DNA of 64,000 bases from Synechococcus sp. 1G10 (GCF_002252625.1 NZ_NQKW01000002.1:186001-250000), one strand, 5' to 3'. Counted from the stretch's first letter, positions 8,211 through 19,938 are shown. A program made the numbers and translations. Notes: generated from the letters alone by a model not told the origin.

Positions 8211-8855
8211 TCAAAGTAGATAGAGAATGCCGTAAAGAACTAACCAGATTCCATCGACGAAGTGCCAGTAGAGCTCCGCGGCTTCCACTCCGAAGTGATG
8301 ATCGGCGGTGAATCGTCCGGGGATGCGGGCTTGCCACCAGACGATCAGGATCATCAGAGCCCCCAGCGATACGTGCAGACCGTGGAATCCAGTCAGGGCG
8401 TAGAAGGTGCTGGCATAGAGATTGTCGGTGAGCCCGAAGGGCAGGGAAAAGTACTCCACCATCTGGCCTCCGAGGAAAGCCAGGCCCAGCCCCGCTGTGA
8501 TCAGCAACCAGAGGCGGCACGCCCCGAGCTGATCGTGGCGCAGTTCCTTGGCGGCGCGGTGAAAGGTGAAGCTGCTTATCACCAGCAGAACGGTGTTGAT
8601 CGTTGGGAGGATCAGTTCAAGTTCGTAGACCGCTCCGGCTGGCAGGGGATTCACCGCCCGGAAGGTCAGGTAGGCGGCGAAGAAGCCGGCGAAGGTCATG
8701 CCGTCGGCCACCAGGAATGTGGCCAGGCCGAACATGCGGTGGTCGGGGTGGCCGTTCTCTGTCGCAACCTGGGCCAGGGCCGCCGATCCCTCAGGCAGTG
8801 GCGGGGCGAGGGTGTTGGACGGAGATTGATCCGAGCTGGGGGAGAAGGCTGTCAT
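8211..8855 (-). CDS. ctaE: Cytochrome c oxidase subunit III
   Basis: A 214-residue membrane protein of the haem-copper oxidase subunit III family with about five helices and a hydrophilic N-terminus. The blocks FFAAYLTFRAVNP, STFYALTGFHGLHVSLG and ELYWHFVDGIWLVLYGILY are characteristic. The 5-helix bacterial form lacks the first two helices of the seven-helix version. Third gene of a minus-strand ctaC-ctaD-ctaE set; 89 bases separate it from ctaD. Confidence 0.96.
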   Translation of the reverse strand: MTAFSPSSDQSPSNTLAPPLPEGSAALAQVATENGHPDHRMFGLATFLVADGMTFAGFFAAYLTFRAVNPLPAGAVYELELILPTINTVLLVISSFTFHRAAKELRHDQLGACRLWLLITAGLGLAFLGGQMVEYFSLPFGLTDNLYASTFYALTGFHGLHVSLGALMILIVWWQARIPGRFTADHHFGVEAAELYWHFVDGIWLVLYGILYLL

Positions 8856-8944
8856 GGGGGCTCCTGGCGATGAAGGAGGAAATCAGGGACGGCTGGACAT
8901 GAGGCTGGGCCCGAAGTCTTCTTGGCGACCAGGCCGAGAACTGA

Positions 8945-10615
8945 TCATTGGCCGCTGGACCAGATCTCGCGGCCGGTAGCGGCTCCGAGATCGATCTGGC
9001 CAGGTGCAACCCCATAGCCGTAGGGGTGCTGCACCAAAGGGGCTTCCCCTTTCCAGTTTTCAACCGGTGGCGGCGAGCTGGTGAGCCACTCAGGTGTGAG
9101 GGCGTTCCAGGGGTTGTCGCCGGCTACACGGCCGGAGAAGGCACTCCAGAACACGTTGATCAGAAAAGGCAGGGTGCTCACCGCCATCAGCAGGGCGCCG
9201 ACACTGCTGATCTGATTCATCAGTGTGAAATTAGGGTCATATTCGGCGACGCGGCGAGGCATGCCGTTGAGGCCTAACCAGTGCTGGGGAGCGAAGCAAA
9301 GGTTGAAGCCGATGAAGGTGATCAGAAAGTGGAACCGGCCGAGGTCTTCGTTCAGCATCCGGCCGGTGAATTTCGGGAACCAGTGGTAGATCGATCCGAA
9401 GATCACAAATACCGTTCCGCCGTACACCACATAGTGGAAATGACCCACGACGAAGTAAGTGTCGTGAACGTGGATGTCAAATGGCACCTGTGCCAGGGCC
9501 ACGCCTGTGATACCTCCGAAGACAAAGTGAACGATGAAGGCGCAAGAGAACAGCATCGCGCTGTTAAGGGCGATCTTGCCGCCCCAGAGGGTCGCCAGCC
9601 AGTTGAAGAATTTGATGCCGGTGGGCACGGCGATGAAGGCTGTGGCAATCGTGAAGAACAGGCGCATCCAGGGCGGTGTGGCGCTGGTGAACATGTGGTG
9701 GGCCCAGACGATCAGCCCAAGGAAAACGATGCCCAGAATTGAGTACACCATGGTGGTGTAACCGAACAGGGGTTTGCGGGAATGCACCGGCAGGATCTCA
9801 CTCACCAGACCGAAGGCCGGCAGCACCATGATGTACACGGCTGGGTGGGAGTAAAACCAGAAGAGGTGCTGATAAACCACCGCGTTGCCGCCCAGGGCAG
9901 GATTGAAGAAACCTGTGTGGGCGATGATGTCGAAGCTGAGCAGCACCAGAGTGCCTGCCAGCACTGGAGTGGAGAGCACAACAAGGATGCTGGTGCCGAG
10001 CATGGCCCAGCAGTACATCGGCAGCTGCATCATCTTCAGACCAGGCCTGCGCATCTTCAGGATCGTGGCGATGAAGTTGATGCCACCGAAGATGGAGCTG
10101 CCCCCCAGCAACAGCACGCTCAGAATCCAGACCACCTGACCGGCCGCGGGCGTGGTCAGGCTGAGGGGTGGATAGGCCGTCCAGCCTGACTGGGCCGCAC
10201 CGGCGATGAAGTAACTGGCGATCAGCAGGAAACCTGCCGGCGGGATCAGCCAGAAGGCCACGGCATTGAGCCGCGGGAAAGCCATGTCGCGGGCACCGAC
10301 ATAAAAGGGAATCAGATAGTTCCCGAAAGCACCGTTCACAACCGGCACAATCCAGAGAAAAATCATCACCGTGCCGTGGAGGGTCAGAACCTCGTTGTAG
10401 GTTTCCCTGCTCATGAAATCCGAGATCGGGCTCACCAGCTCAACCCGGATCATCCCGGCCAGTGCTCCGCCGACCAGATAGAAGAAGAAGCCTGCCACCA
10501 TGTATTGCAGGCCGATCACCTTGTGATCAAGGCTGAAGCTGAGATAACGCAGCCAACCCTCGGGCTGAAGCCCAGGCGGCGAAGAACTGGTCTGCGGCGG
10601 AAGAGCGATGGTCAT
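8945..10615 (-). CDS. ctaD: Cytochrome c oxidase subunit I (aa3 type)
   Basis: A 556-residue, 12-helix catalytic subunit. Visible ligands and channel motifs include the haem a His in LTLHGTVMIF, the CuB His-Tyr pair in WFYSHPAVYIM, the two CuB histidines in VWAHHMFTS, and the haem a/a3 histidines in HDTYFVVGHFHYV. It reduces O2 to water in the thylakoid and/or plasma membrane respiratory chain. Start MTIALPPQTS is followed by a short disordered segment, then the first helix. Position between ctaC and ctaE confirms the operon. Confidence 0.98.
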   Translation of the reverse strand: MTIALPPQTSSSPPGLQPEGWLRYLSFSLDHKVIGLQYMVAGFFFYLVGGALAGMIRVELVSPISDFMSRETYNEVLTLHGTVMIFLWIVPVVNGAFGNYLIPFYVGARDMAFPRLNAVAFWLIPPAGFLLIASYFIAGAAQSGWTAYPPLSLTTPAAGQVVWILSVLLLGGSSIFGGINFIATILKMRRPGLKMMQLPMYCWAMLGTSILVVLSTPVLAGTLVLLSFDIIAHTGFFNPALGGNAVVYQHLFWFYSHPAVYIMVLPAFGLVSEILPVHSRKPLFGYTTMVYSILGIVFLGLIVWAHHMFTSATPPWMRLFFTIATAFIAVPTGIKFFNWLATLWGGKIALNSAMLFSCAFIVHFVFGGITGVALAQVPFDIHVHDTYFVVGHFHYVVYGGTVFVIFGSIYHWFPKFTGRMLNEDLGRFHFLITFIGFNLCFAPQHWLGLNGMPRRVAEYDPNFTLMNQISSVGALLMAVSTLPFLINVFWSAFSGRVAGDNPWNALTPEWLTSSPPPVENWKGEAPLVQHPYGYGVAPGQIDLGAATGREIWSSGQ

Positions 10616-10665
10616 GGGGGCGAGCGGCGAAGCGGTGGGGAAAAACTGAGCTGCTGGATGGCCGA

Positions 10666-11574
10666 TCAGCCCGTGGAGCTGGTGCTGGGAGCGATGGCCA
10701 CGGTGGCGGTGTTGTTCTTCTCGAACCAGGTTGCGAACTCGTCTGGTTCATGCACCACCACGGTGGAGCGCATGCCGCCGTGGTACGGGCCGCAGAGCTC
10801 AGCACAGATGATCGGATAACTGCCGGCCTTGATCGGGGTGAAGGTCAGCAGGGTCGGCTGTCCGGGGATGATGTCCTGCTTGAGACGAAACTCGGGCACC
10901 CAGAAGGCATGGATGACATCGCGGGCCTCCATGCGTAACTCCACAGGCTGACCCTTCTGAACATGCAGCTCGCCGCTGGTGATGTCGCCCTGCGGGTAAT
11001 GGAACAGGAAGGCGAACTGGAGTGCGGTCACTTCGACTGGGAGAGCTGGCCCAGCCGAGATCTGGCCGGATCCGATACCACCCCAGATCCGTTTGGAAGG
11101 CTCAAGGGGAGTGCCGAGAACGGAGGCCTGGATCACGGCTCCGGCGCTGCCATCGCTCGCCTGCGGCGCCATTGCCGCGCCATGCATGGAGTGGGGATCA
11201 CTGAGGGGAACCATGCCACCCATGCGGTCGTAGATGTCGTAGCTGTAGATGCCAACGAACAGCACCACGATCGCTGGAATTGCGGTCCAGAAAATCTCCA
11301 GCTGGAGATTTCCCTCGACGGCTGCTCCATCTCCAGTCTCACCGTCGCGGCGGCGGAAACGGATCAAGCTGAACACCAGAAGCCCAAAAATTCCGATGAA
11401 CAGGATGCTGCCAATGCTGAAAAGCACCTTGAACAGCTGGTCGTAAATCGGCGCATTCAAGCTGGCTGCTACTGGCAGCAGTTCAACGTTCTGGCCAATC
11501 CAGAGGCCAGTGAGCACAAGGGCCATTCCCAGAACAAGGCTGAGAATGGCTGAGGGGATCGGCACGACTGGCAC
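10666..11574 (-). CDS. ctaC: Cytochrome c oxidase subunit II
   Basis: A 302-residue subunit with two N-terminal membrane helices and a C-terminal cupredoxin domain. The binuclear CuA motif C-x3-C-x3-H-x2-M is complete (CAELCGPYHGGM, about residues 255-266), so it should accept electrons from cytochrome c or plastocyanin. The start is GTG (MPVVPIPSA). A 191-base divergent spacer separates it from ctaA and presumably holds promoters for both sides. Confidence 0.96.
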   Translation of the reverse strand: MPVVPIPSAILSLVLGMALVLTGLWIGQNVELLPVAASLNAPIYDQLFKVLFSIGSILFIGIFGLLVFSLIRFRRRDGETGDGAAVEGNLQLEIFWTAIPAIVVLFVGIYSYDIYDRMGGMVPLSDPHSMHGAAMAPQASDGSAGAVIQASVLGTPLEPSKRIWGGIGSGQISAGPALPVEVTALQFAFLFHYPQGDITSGELHVQKGQPVELRMEARDVIHAFWVPEFRLKQDIIPGQPTLLTFTPIKAGSYPIICAELCGPYHGGMRSTVVVHEPDEFATWFEKNNTATVAIAPSTSSTG

Positions 11575-11745
11575 AAAGCTCGCTCCACCATATGGGGATC
11601 GTCGGCGCGGCGCTCGTGGCTGTCAGCAAGCCCTTCGTGTGCGTTGAAAGCCTGTGAGGAACTCAGCACATGATGGCGAGTCATTGCGGCTGGGACCTGC
11701 CCGAGCACGTGCGTGCTTCCCCACAACCGCACGGCTACACCAGCC

Positions 11746-11753
11746 GCGATCGC
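11746..11753. repeat. HIP1 octamer GCGATCGC in ctaC-ctaA spacer
   Basis: An exact copy of the cyanobacterial highly iterated palindrome, 13 bases before the ctaA start. Other exact copies noticed are at 5990-5997, 53827-53834 and 63863-63870. A few copies in 64 kb is far from the density of true HIP1-rich genomes, so I give it no function. Confidence 0.5.
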
Positions 11754-11765
11754 TAGCTTTCGCCC

Positions 11766-12761
11766 ATGCAATCCGCCCGTCTCACCACTCTCCTGACGTC
11801 CCATCTGGTGGTGGCGCTGATCGCCTTGGTGGGCATCGGTGGAGCCACCAGGGTTATGGAAGCCGGACTGGCCTGTCCGGACTGGCCACTTTGCTACGGC
11901 ACCTTCCTCCCCGGCCGCCAGATGAACCTTCAGGTCTTCCTGGAGTGGTTTCACCGGCTGGATGCCTTTCTTGTCGGGCTGGCTCTGGTGGCCCTCCAAG
12001 TGGTTGTGCTCAGGCGGCCCGCCGGCAGGCGTCCGGCCTGGCTGATCGCTGCCAGCGCAGCCGCTCTTGGCCTTGTGGCGGTTCAGGGGTTGCTCGGCGC
12101 GCTCACTGTCACCCAGCTTCTCCGTTTCGATGTGGTGACTGCCCACCTTTCCACAGCGCTCGTGCTTGTGGCCCTGGTGAGTGCCATCCACCAGGGACTG
12201 GCAGATCCTGACCTGCTGGCACTTTCGATGAATTCCCGCCCAGCCGCTGCCCGGGCCCTGGTTGCAGAGCCGATCGTTGCTTCGCCCCTGGCCTGGCTTG
12301 GGCGCAACGGTTGGTGGCTGGCCTCCGCCATCACCGCTCTGGCGGTTTTCATCCAGTCTGTCAGCGGTGCGCTGATGGCCACCCAATGGGCCTCTGGCAG
12401 CTGCCTCAAGTCAGGGGTCGCCTGCGGCTGGCTGGCCCTGCACCGTCAATTGGCTACCCCCGTGGCCGTCTCTGTCCTGGTGCTGGCGGCTGCCCATCTG
12501 CTGGTCAGCCGGAAACGGAGTCGACAAGGCCCCTATGCCCTCGCCGCGCTGCTGCTGGTTTGCCTGCAGATCGCCCTTGGAGTTCTCACGCTTCGCTTCT
12601 CCCTGGCGGTGCCGTTGGTAACGGTGGCCCACCAGCTCACCGCCGCCCTGCTGGTCGCGGTGCTCAGCGCTCTGGCGATGTCCCACCGGCCGATCACCTC
12701 CTCCGAGGCAATCACCTCCGTCCAGCCCCAGAACCCCCGTCTCGAGTCCTGCCATGGTTAG
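11766..12761 (+). CDS. ctaA: Haem A synthase (COX15/CtaA family)
   Basis: A 331-residue protein with about eight helices. The family blocks [21 protein letters not shown] and [12 protein letters not shown] are present; the His in EWFHR and another in [10 protein letters not shown] are expected haem ligands. CtaA oxidises the C8 methyl of haem O to give haem A. It is divergent from ctaC and overlaps ctaB by 8 bases, giving a haem A biosynthesis unit next to its client oxidase. Confidence 0.96.
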   Translation: MQSARLTTLLTSHLVVALIALVGIGGATRVMEAGLACPDWPLCYGTFLPGRQMNLQVFLEWFHRLDAFLVGLALVALQVVVLRRPAGRRPAWLIAASAAALGLVAVQGLLGALTVTQLLRFDVVTAHLSTALVLVALVSAIHQGLADPDLLALSMNSRPAAARALVAEPIVASPLAWLGRNGWWLASAITALAVFIQSVSGALMATQWASGSCLKSGVACGWLALHRQLATPVAVSVLVLAAAHLLVSRKRSRQGPYALAALLLVCLQIALGVLTLRFSLAVPLVTVAHQLTAALLVAVLSALAMSHRPITSSEAITSVQPQNPRLESCHG

Positions 12762-13752
12762 CGCCACCAGCCTCATCCCCCAGCTCAGCAGCCGCGACCA
12801 GGTGGTCCCTTCCCGCTCCAAGCTGCGCTTGCCACCCTGGCTCGAAATCGCCAAACCCAGACTGATTCCCCTGCTGCTGGCCACCACCCTGGGGGGAATG
12901 GCCCTTTCCGAGGGCTGGCCGATGACGGCACCGCGGCTGGCCTGCACCCTCGGCGGTGGCGCCCTGGCCTCTGCGGCCGCCGGAGTGCTCAATTGCCTCT
13001 GGGAGCAGGAGCTTGATGGGCGCATGCTGCGCACCAGCGGCCGTGCCCTGCCCTCCGGCCGGCTTTCGGCCGGCACCGCATTCGCCGTGGCCGTCTCGCT
13101 CACCTGCGCGGCTGCCCTGCTGCTGGTAAGCGGCGTGAATTGTCTGGCTGCGGGGCTTTCCCTGCTGGGCCTGTGCAGCTACGTGCTGCTCTACACCGCC
13201 CTGCTCAAGCCTCGCACCACCCAGAACATCGTCATCGGTGGGGTGGCCGGAGCGATCCCTCCCCTGGTGGGCGCTGCCGCGGCCACCGGCCATGTGGGCC
13301 TGGGCGGCTGGTGGCTGTTCGGCCTGGTGATGCTCTGGACCCCCGCCCATTTCTGGGCGTTGGCCCTCCTGCTCAAGGAGGACTACCGCTCGGTCGGGAT
13401 TCCCATGCTGCCGGTGGTCAAAGGCACCGAGGTGACCGCGGCGGCGATCGGCCATTACGCCCGCGCCACGGTGCTGGTGAGCCTGCTTGGGGTGCTCGCG
13501 CTCCCCACTGGCGGCTGGCTCTACGGCCTGCTGGTGATTCCCTTCAATGCCCGCTTGCTGCAGATGGCCCATACCCTGGGCCTCAATCCCGATGAGGTCG
13601 CCCCGGCCCGGGGACTGTTCCGCTGGTCGATCCTTTATCTATTCGGCATCTGCCTGCTGCTGCTGCTGGCCAGGCTGCCCGGAGCTGAAACCTTCAGCCT
13701 CCAGGCCGGAGAATTGCTGGCTGCTCTCAACCTCCCCTCCCCCGCTTTCTAG
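12754..13752 (+). CDS. ctaB: Protohaem IX farnesyltransferase (haem O synthase)
   Basis: A 332-residue UbiA-superfamily prenyltransferase. Key blocks are the prenyl-diphosphate loop around [19 protein letters not shown] with the following LPSGRLS, and [16 protein letters not shown], the second conserved loop. It adds a farnesyl group to haem b to give haem O for CtaA. Roughly nine helices. The start overlaps the ctaA 3' end by 8 bases; the ABC transporter genes follow in the same direction. Confidence 0.97.
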   Translation: MVSATSLIPQLSSRDQVVPSRSKLRLPPWLEIAKPRLIPLLLATTLGGMALSEGWPMTAPRLACTLGGGALASAAAGVLNCLWEQELDGRMLRTSGRALPSGRLSAGTAFAVAVSLTCAAALLLVSGVNCLAAGLSLLGLCSYVLLYTALLKPRTTQNIVIGGVAGAIPPLVGAAAATGHVGLGGWWLFGLVMLWTPAHFWALALLLKEDYRSVGIPMLPVVKGTEVTAAAIGHYARATVLVSLLGVLALPTGGWLYGLLVIPFNARLLQMAHTLGLNPDEVAPARGLFRWSILYLFGICLLLLLARLPGAETFSLQAGELLAALNLPSPAF

Positions 13753-13804
13753 ATTGCAAGCTCCCATTGGCAGGGCCGGTGTGTCAGCAGTACAGCCAGA
13801 AGCC

Positions 13805-14812
13805 ATGATCCATCTGGATCAGATCAGCAAGGCGTACGGGCCGGTCGTGGCCCTTGATGGCCTCAGCCTTCATGTTCCCGCCGGCAGCCTCTATGGCCTG
13901 CTTGGACCAAACGGGGCCGGCAAGACCACCGCCCTGCGCATCCTCTGCACCCTGCTGGCCCCGGATGCCGGTGGGGTTCGCGTGGCTGGTATCGATGCAC
14001 TTCAGCAGCCGCGCCAGGTGCGCGAGCGCCTGGGGTACGTGGCCCAGGAAGTGGCCATCGACAAGATCCTCACCGGACGGGAGATGCTGCGTCTCCAAGG
14101 CGCCCTGTACCACCTGGCTGCGCCCCACCTGCGCCAGCGCATCGACGATCTGATCCAGCTTCTGGGTATGGGGGGGTGGATCGACCGTCGCTGCGGCACC
14201 TACTCCGGTGGCATGCGTCGCCGCCTTGATCTGGCCAGCGGCCTGCTGCATCAGCCCTCGGTGCTGGTGCTGGATGAACCCACCGTGGGACTGGATATCG
14301 AGAGCCGTGGGGTGATCTGGCAGGTGTTGCGGCAGCTGCGCGACGCCGGCACCACGGTTCTGCTCAGCAGCCATTACCTGGAGGAGATCGATGCCCTCGC
14401 CGATCGGCTGGCGATCCTTGACGGGGGCCGGGTGATTGCCGAGGGCAGCCCCAGCGAGCTCAAGCGCGCTCTTGGCGGTGATCGCGTCACCCTGCGGGTG
14501 CGCGAATTCAGTGATGAGTCGGAGTCGGCCCGGGTGCAGCAGGTGCTGCAGGGCTGCCCGGGCGTGCGCCAGGTGGTGGTCAACCGTGCCCAGGGACATT
14601 CCCTCAACCTGGTGGTGGATGGGGAGGCCGTGATCGAGCAACTGCGCCGCCAACTGAGTGAGGCCAAGCTTTCCGTGTTCTCACTCTCCCAGAGCCGTCC
14701 CAGCCTCGATGACGTCTACCTCCAGGCCACCGGCCGTACGTTGATGGATGCCGAACTGGAGGTGGTCGGCAACCGTGATCCCAAGGCCGAGCGCAAGCAG
14801 GCCATGCGCTGA
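13805..14812 (+). CDS. ABC-2 type transporter, ATP-binding subunit
   Basis: A 335-residue ATPase with all motor motifs: Walker A GPNGAGKTT (about 34-42), signature YSGGMRRRLDLA, Walker B VLVLDEPTVGLD and the switch histidine in LLSSHYLEEID. The extra 90-residue C-terminal domain is typical of the DrrA/daunorubicin-type exporters. I chose the ATG at 13805 (MIHLDQISKAYG); a GTG at 13781 is in frame. It follows ctaB by 52 bases and is paired with the permease below. The cargo is unknown. Confidence 0.93.
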   Translation: MIHLDQISKAYGPVVALDGLSLHVPAGSLYGLLGPNGAGKTTALRILCTLLAPDAGGVRVAGIDALQQPRQVRERLGYVAQEVAIDKILTGREMLRLQGALYHLAAPHLRQRIDDLIQLLGMGGWIDRRCGTYSGGMRRRLDLASGLLHQPSVLVLDEPTVGLDIESRGVIWQVLRQLRDAGTTVLLSSHYLEEIDALADRLAILDGGRVIAEGSPSELKRALGGDRVTLRVREFSDESESARVQQVLQGCPGVRQVVVNRAQGHSLNLVVDGEAVIEQLRRQLSEAKLSVFSLSQSRPSLDDVYLQATGRTLMDAELEVVGNRDPKAERKQAMR

Positions 14813-14872
14813 GTTACTTCCCACCATGTCCTGCCCGATCTCCCGACTGCCCGCTTCTTCCGTCCCCCGGCC

Positions 14873-15745
14873 ATGACCAGCGCTTCGCCCCTGACGCTCA
14901 ACGCCACCCTGCCCGATCAGGGTCCGGCCCAGCGTTCCGCCTTCGCTGACCTCAGCCAGGAGACCCTGGCCCTCACCCGCCGTTTGTTCCTGCAGCTGGC
15001 CCGACGTCCCTCCACCCTGGTGGCGGGGGTGCTGCAGCCCCTGATCTGGCTGGTGCTGTTCGGGGCGCTCTTCGCCAAGGCTCCGGAAGGTCTGCTGCCG
15101 GATGGCATGAGCTATGGCCGCTTCCTGGGGGCTGGGGTGATCGTCTTCACCGCCTTCAGTGCGGCCCTTAACGCCGGCCTGCCGGTGATGTTCGACCGGG
15201 AATTCGGCTTCCTGAACCGGCTTCTGGTGGCCCCGCTGCGCTCCCGCAGTTCGATCGTGTTGGCCTCGGTGCTGTACATCACCAGCCTCAGCCTGGTTCA
15301 GAGCCTGGCGATCATGGTCACAGCCTCCCTGCTGGGTTACGGCTGGCCGGGCGGCGCCGGCCTGCTGCTGGTGCTGGTGACCCTGCTGCTGCTGGTGTTT
15401 GCCGTGACGGCCCTCAGCCTGGGGCTGGCCTTCACCCTGCCGGGTCACATCGAATTGATCGCGGTGATCTTCGTGGCCAACTTGCCCCTGCTGTTCGCCA
15501 GCACCGCGCTGGCTCCGATTTCCTTCATGCCCACCTGGCTGGGCTGGCTTGCGGCCCTGAATCCACTTACCTTCGCAATTGAACCCATACGCGCTGCCTA
15601 CGCAGGCAGCTTTTCTCTTCAGGCGGTAGTCCTGGAAGCCCCCTACGGGGATCTCACAGGTCTCGCCTGTCTGGCCATACTCGCCGCTCTTGCCATCGGC
15701 CTCTTTCTCCTGATCCGTCCTGTTTTGGATCGCAAACTCAGTTGA
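14873..15745 (+). CDS. ABC-2 type transporter, permease subunit
   Basis: A 290-residue membrane protein with about six helices, matching the ABC-2 permease family (DrrB-like). Recognisable parts are the cytoplasmic N-terminus ending in the PSTLVAGVLQPLIWLVLFG region and the NPLTFAIEPIRAAY block near the C-terminus, a common signature of these exporters. It pairs with the ATPase just upstream (60 bases). Its 3' end overlaps the TTG that could start the next gene (TTGA). Confidence 0.93.
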   Translation: MTSASPLTLNATLPDQGPAQRSAFADLSQETLALTRRLFLQLARRPSTLVAGVLQPLIWLVLFGALFAKAPEGLLPDGMSYGRFLGAGVIVFTAFSAALNAGLPVMFDREFGFLNRLLVAPLRSRSSIVLASVLYITSLSLVQSLAIMVTASLLGYGWPGGAGLLLVLVTLLLLVFAVTALSLGLAFTLPGHIELIAVIFVANLPLLFASTALAPISFMPTWLGWLAALNPLTFAIEPIRAAYAGSFSLQAVVLEAPYGDLTGLACLAILAALAIGLFLLIRPVLDRKLS

Positions 15746-15789
15746 GTCAACCCGTGTCCACCACCGATTCCCTCCTTGACGCAGACGCC

Positions 15790-17085
15790 ATGTCCCAGGT
15801 CAGCACAAGGCTCTCTCCCAAGGACCTGCGCGAGGCTCTGGAGCAAAGAGACGGGGCCTTGCTCGCGGCCCACTCCCTGCGCTGGGCTCACCGCCATGGG
15901 ATCGAGGCGCTGGAGATTCTGATCCAGGACCAGGCGCTTGATGAAACTGCCCGACTCTGGTGGCGCGAACAACTGGTATGCCCAACCCCGGCTGCAGTTG
16001 TCACGGAGGCTTTCCATGGGTCCCAGCCAGTGGAGGCAGTCGCGATCTCCTCGGCGACGGAGCCGTTGCTTACCCTCCCTGTCGATCAGGACTCTGTCCC
16101 CCTGCCCGCGGAGTGGCTGGTGCCTGCTGCTGCAGCCATTGACGATGGCGAGGCAGTTCAGCCTGAAGTGATGCAACTGGACGTGGCGGTCGTTGAACCT
16201 GCTGCCATTGAGCCCGTCGCTGCTGAACTCGCTGGTCTTGAGCCGGCGGCCGCTTCGCTCCAAGAGCCTCTGCCATCTCTGGCCGAGGCCTTCGGCCCGA
16301 TTCCCGGACTCGAACCGCTGCCCAGCTTCAACGTCCAGGCGATCTTCGCGATGCAGTCGGAGTTGGCGGAAAGGCCCCTGGCCCCCCCGATCGTCCCGCC
16401 CGTGATGGCCGCCGCCCCGCCCGAGGAGCTGCAACTGGAGGCCTTCCCGCCGGTGGAGGCTCAGTTCCAGAGTGAAGTTCAGGCTGACTTCCAGGCTGAA
16501 CTCCAGGCTGAACCCCTGGTTTCACTCCAGGAGGAGCTTTCGGCAGAAGCCTTTCCCATCTCTGAGGCCTCTACGGCTCCCATCCCGACGGCTCCCACTC
16601 CGGCTGAGTCGGCTCCCGAGAAGCCTGCTGAAACACGTCGCAATCCCTTTTCCCGACTGCGTGGCTTGCTCAAGGACTGCGTCGAAGAGGTGGCAAGCAC
16701 CTTCGGCAACGACGATGAGGCGGCCTACAAGCCCGTGGAACCTGCGGCGGCATCGGCTGAGGCGCCGCTGATAGGCGAGCAACAGGCCGCTCCTGATGTC
16801 TCTGCTCCTCCCCATCCATTCCTCGACGCTTTCCCGGCCCAGCCGCCAGCTGCTCGTGGCCCGATCGCTCCGCCACCTTTCGCTCTGCAGCAGCCTCTTC
16901 AGCCCACCAGGCAGGAGCAGGGGCGGTGGCGTGCCGAACGCAACAGTTCCGCCAGCCGTGCTGCTCGGGCGAACCGGCCGGCCCCCGGATCTCCCGCACC
17001 CGCTCCCAGCCATCCTGCCCTCGACTCGCTGCGTTCGTGGCTGCCGGACGCTCTGGAGCAGGACGACGAACGTCAGGCTTCCTGA
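15790..17085 (+). CDS. Hypothetical Ala/Pro/Glu-rich protein
   Basis: About 431 residues from the ATG at 15790. The frame is open back to a TTG at 15742 that overlaps the permease stop, so a coupled, 16-residue-longer form is possible. The N-terminal 70 residues (SPKDLREALEQRDGALLAAHSLRWAHRHGIEALEILIQDQAL) are the only ordered-looking part and helical. The middle is acidic and Ala/Pro/Glu-rich with tandem (Q/L)-(A/S)-E-hydrophobic repeats near 235-260; another short ordered patch contains RNPFSRLRGLLKDCVEEV. No domain recognised. It is squeezed between a permease and nanE. Confidence 0.7.
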   Translation: MSQVSTRLSPKDLREALEQRDGALLAAHSLRWAHRHGIEALEILIQDQALDETARLWWREQLVCPTPAAVVTEAFHGSQPVEAVAISSATEPLLTLPVDQDSVPLPAEWLVPAAAAIDDGEAVQPEVMQLDVAVVEPAAIEPVAAELAGLEPAAASLQEPLPSLAEAFGPIPGLEPLPSFNVQAIFAMQSELAERPLAPPIVPPVMAAAPPEELQLEAFPPVEAQFQSEVQADFQAELQAEPLVSLQEELSAEAFPISEASTAPIPTAPTPAESAPEKPAETRRNPFSRLRGLLKDCVEEVASTFGNDDEAAYKPVEPAAASAEAPLIGEQQAAPDVSAPPHPFLDAFPAQPPAARGPIAPPPFALQQPLQPTRQEQGRWRAERNSSASRAARANRPAPGSPAPAPSHPALDSLRSWLPDALEQDDERQAS

Positions 17086-17090
17086 GGACT

Positions 17091-17798
17091 GTGGTCGTTG
17101 ATTCAAGGCTGCTTCGTGGAGCGCTGCAGGGCCGCCTGATCGTCTCGGTCCAGGCCCCCCAAGGGTCGCCGATGCGTGATCCCTCGGTGATCGCCGCGAT
17201 GGCGGAGGCCAGCCTGGTCAATGGAGCGCTCGGAGTGCGCCTCGAGAGCCCGGAGCACATCGGTGCTGTGAGACAGCGCTGCCCAGGTGCCCTGATCGTG
17301 GGTCTATGGAAGCGGGTCTACCCAGACAGCTCCGTGTACATCACGCCTGGATGGGAAGAGATGCGTGCCGTTTGGGCCGCGGGGGCAGACATCGTGGCCA
17401 TCGATGCCACCGCCAGGCACCGCCCGGCGGGGGAAGAACTGGCCTGCCTGATCGAGCGGGCCCAACGCGATCTCAAGGTCCCGCTGATGGCCGATGTCGA
17501 CAGCCTCGAGAACGGCCTGCGAGCTGCTGCTCTTGGCTGCCAGTGGGTGGGCACCACCCTGTTGGGCTATACAGAGGCCACAGCCGAACTTCGCCCCCCG
17601 GCCTGGGAATTGCTTCCGGTCTTTCGCGAGCAGTTGTCTCCTGAAACTGCGCTGATCTGCGAAGGGGGAATCGCTTCGGCAGATCAGGCTGTCATGGCGC
17701 TGGAAAAAGGAGCGGACGCCGTGGTCGTGGGCACCGCAATCACCGGGGTGGATCTGCAGGTGGCCGCCTACGTGGGGCGGATGGGCGCAGGCCGCTGA
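17091..17798 (+). CDS. nanE: N-acetylmannosamine-6-phosphate 2-epimerase family protein
   Basis: A 235-residue (beta/alpha)8 protein. Family blocks are LIVSVQAPQGSPM near the N-terminus, GLWKRVYPDSSVYITP (with the conserved Lys), VAIDATARHRP, LMADVDSLENGLRAAALG, VGTTLLGYT and the phosphate-binding end CEGGIAS...VVVGTAIT. NanE interconverts ManNAc-6-P and GlcNAc-6-P. The start is GTG at 17091 with a good Shine-Dalgarno (GAGG). The usual sialic-acid catabolism partners are not in the window, so the physiological role is unclear. Confidence 0.88.
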   Translation: MVVDSRLLRGALQGRLIVSVQAPQGSPMRDPSVIAAMAEASLVNGALGVRLESPEHIGAVRQRCPGALIVGLWKRVYPDSSVYITPGWEEMRAVWAAGADIVAIDATARHRPAGEELACLIERAQRDLKVPLMADVDSLENGLRAAALGCQWVGTTLLGYTEATAELRPPAWELLPVFREQLSPETALICEGGIASADQAVMALEKGADAVVVGTAITGVDLQVAAYVGRMGAGR

Positions 17799-17811
17799 TG
17801 CAGCGGCCTGC
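17787..17811. terminator. Perfect hairpin between convergent nanE and groL
   Basis: GCAGGCCGCT, 5-nt loop, then AGCGGCCTGC: a perfect 10-bp stem overlapping the nanE stop and placed just before the groL stop on the other strand. It has no clear U-tract on either side, so it may be a weak bidirectional terminator or an mRNA 3'-end stabiliser. Confidence 0.45.
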
Positions 17812-17819
17812 GAGCAGGG

Positions 17820-19938
<2,119 letters not shown>

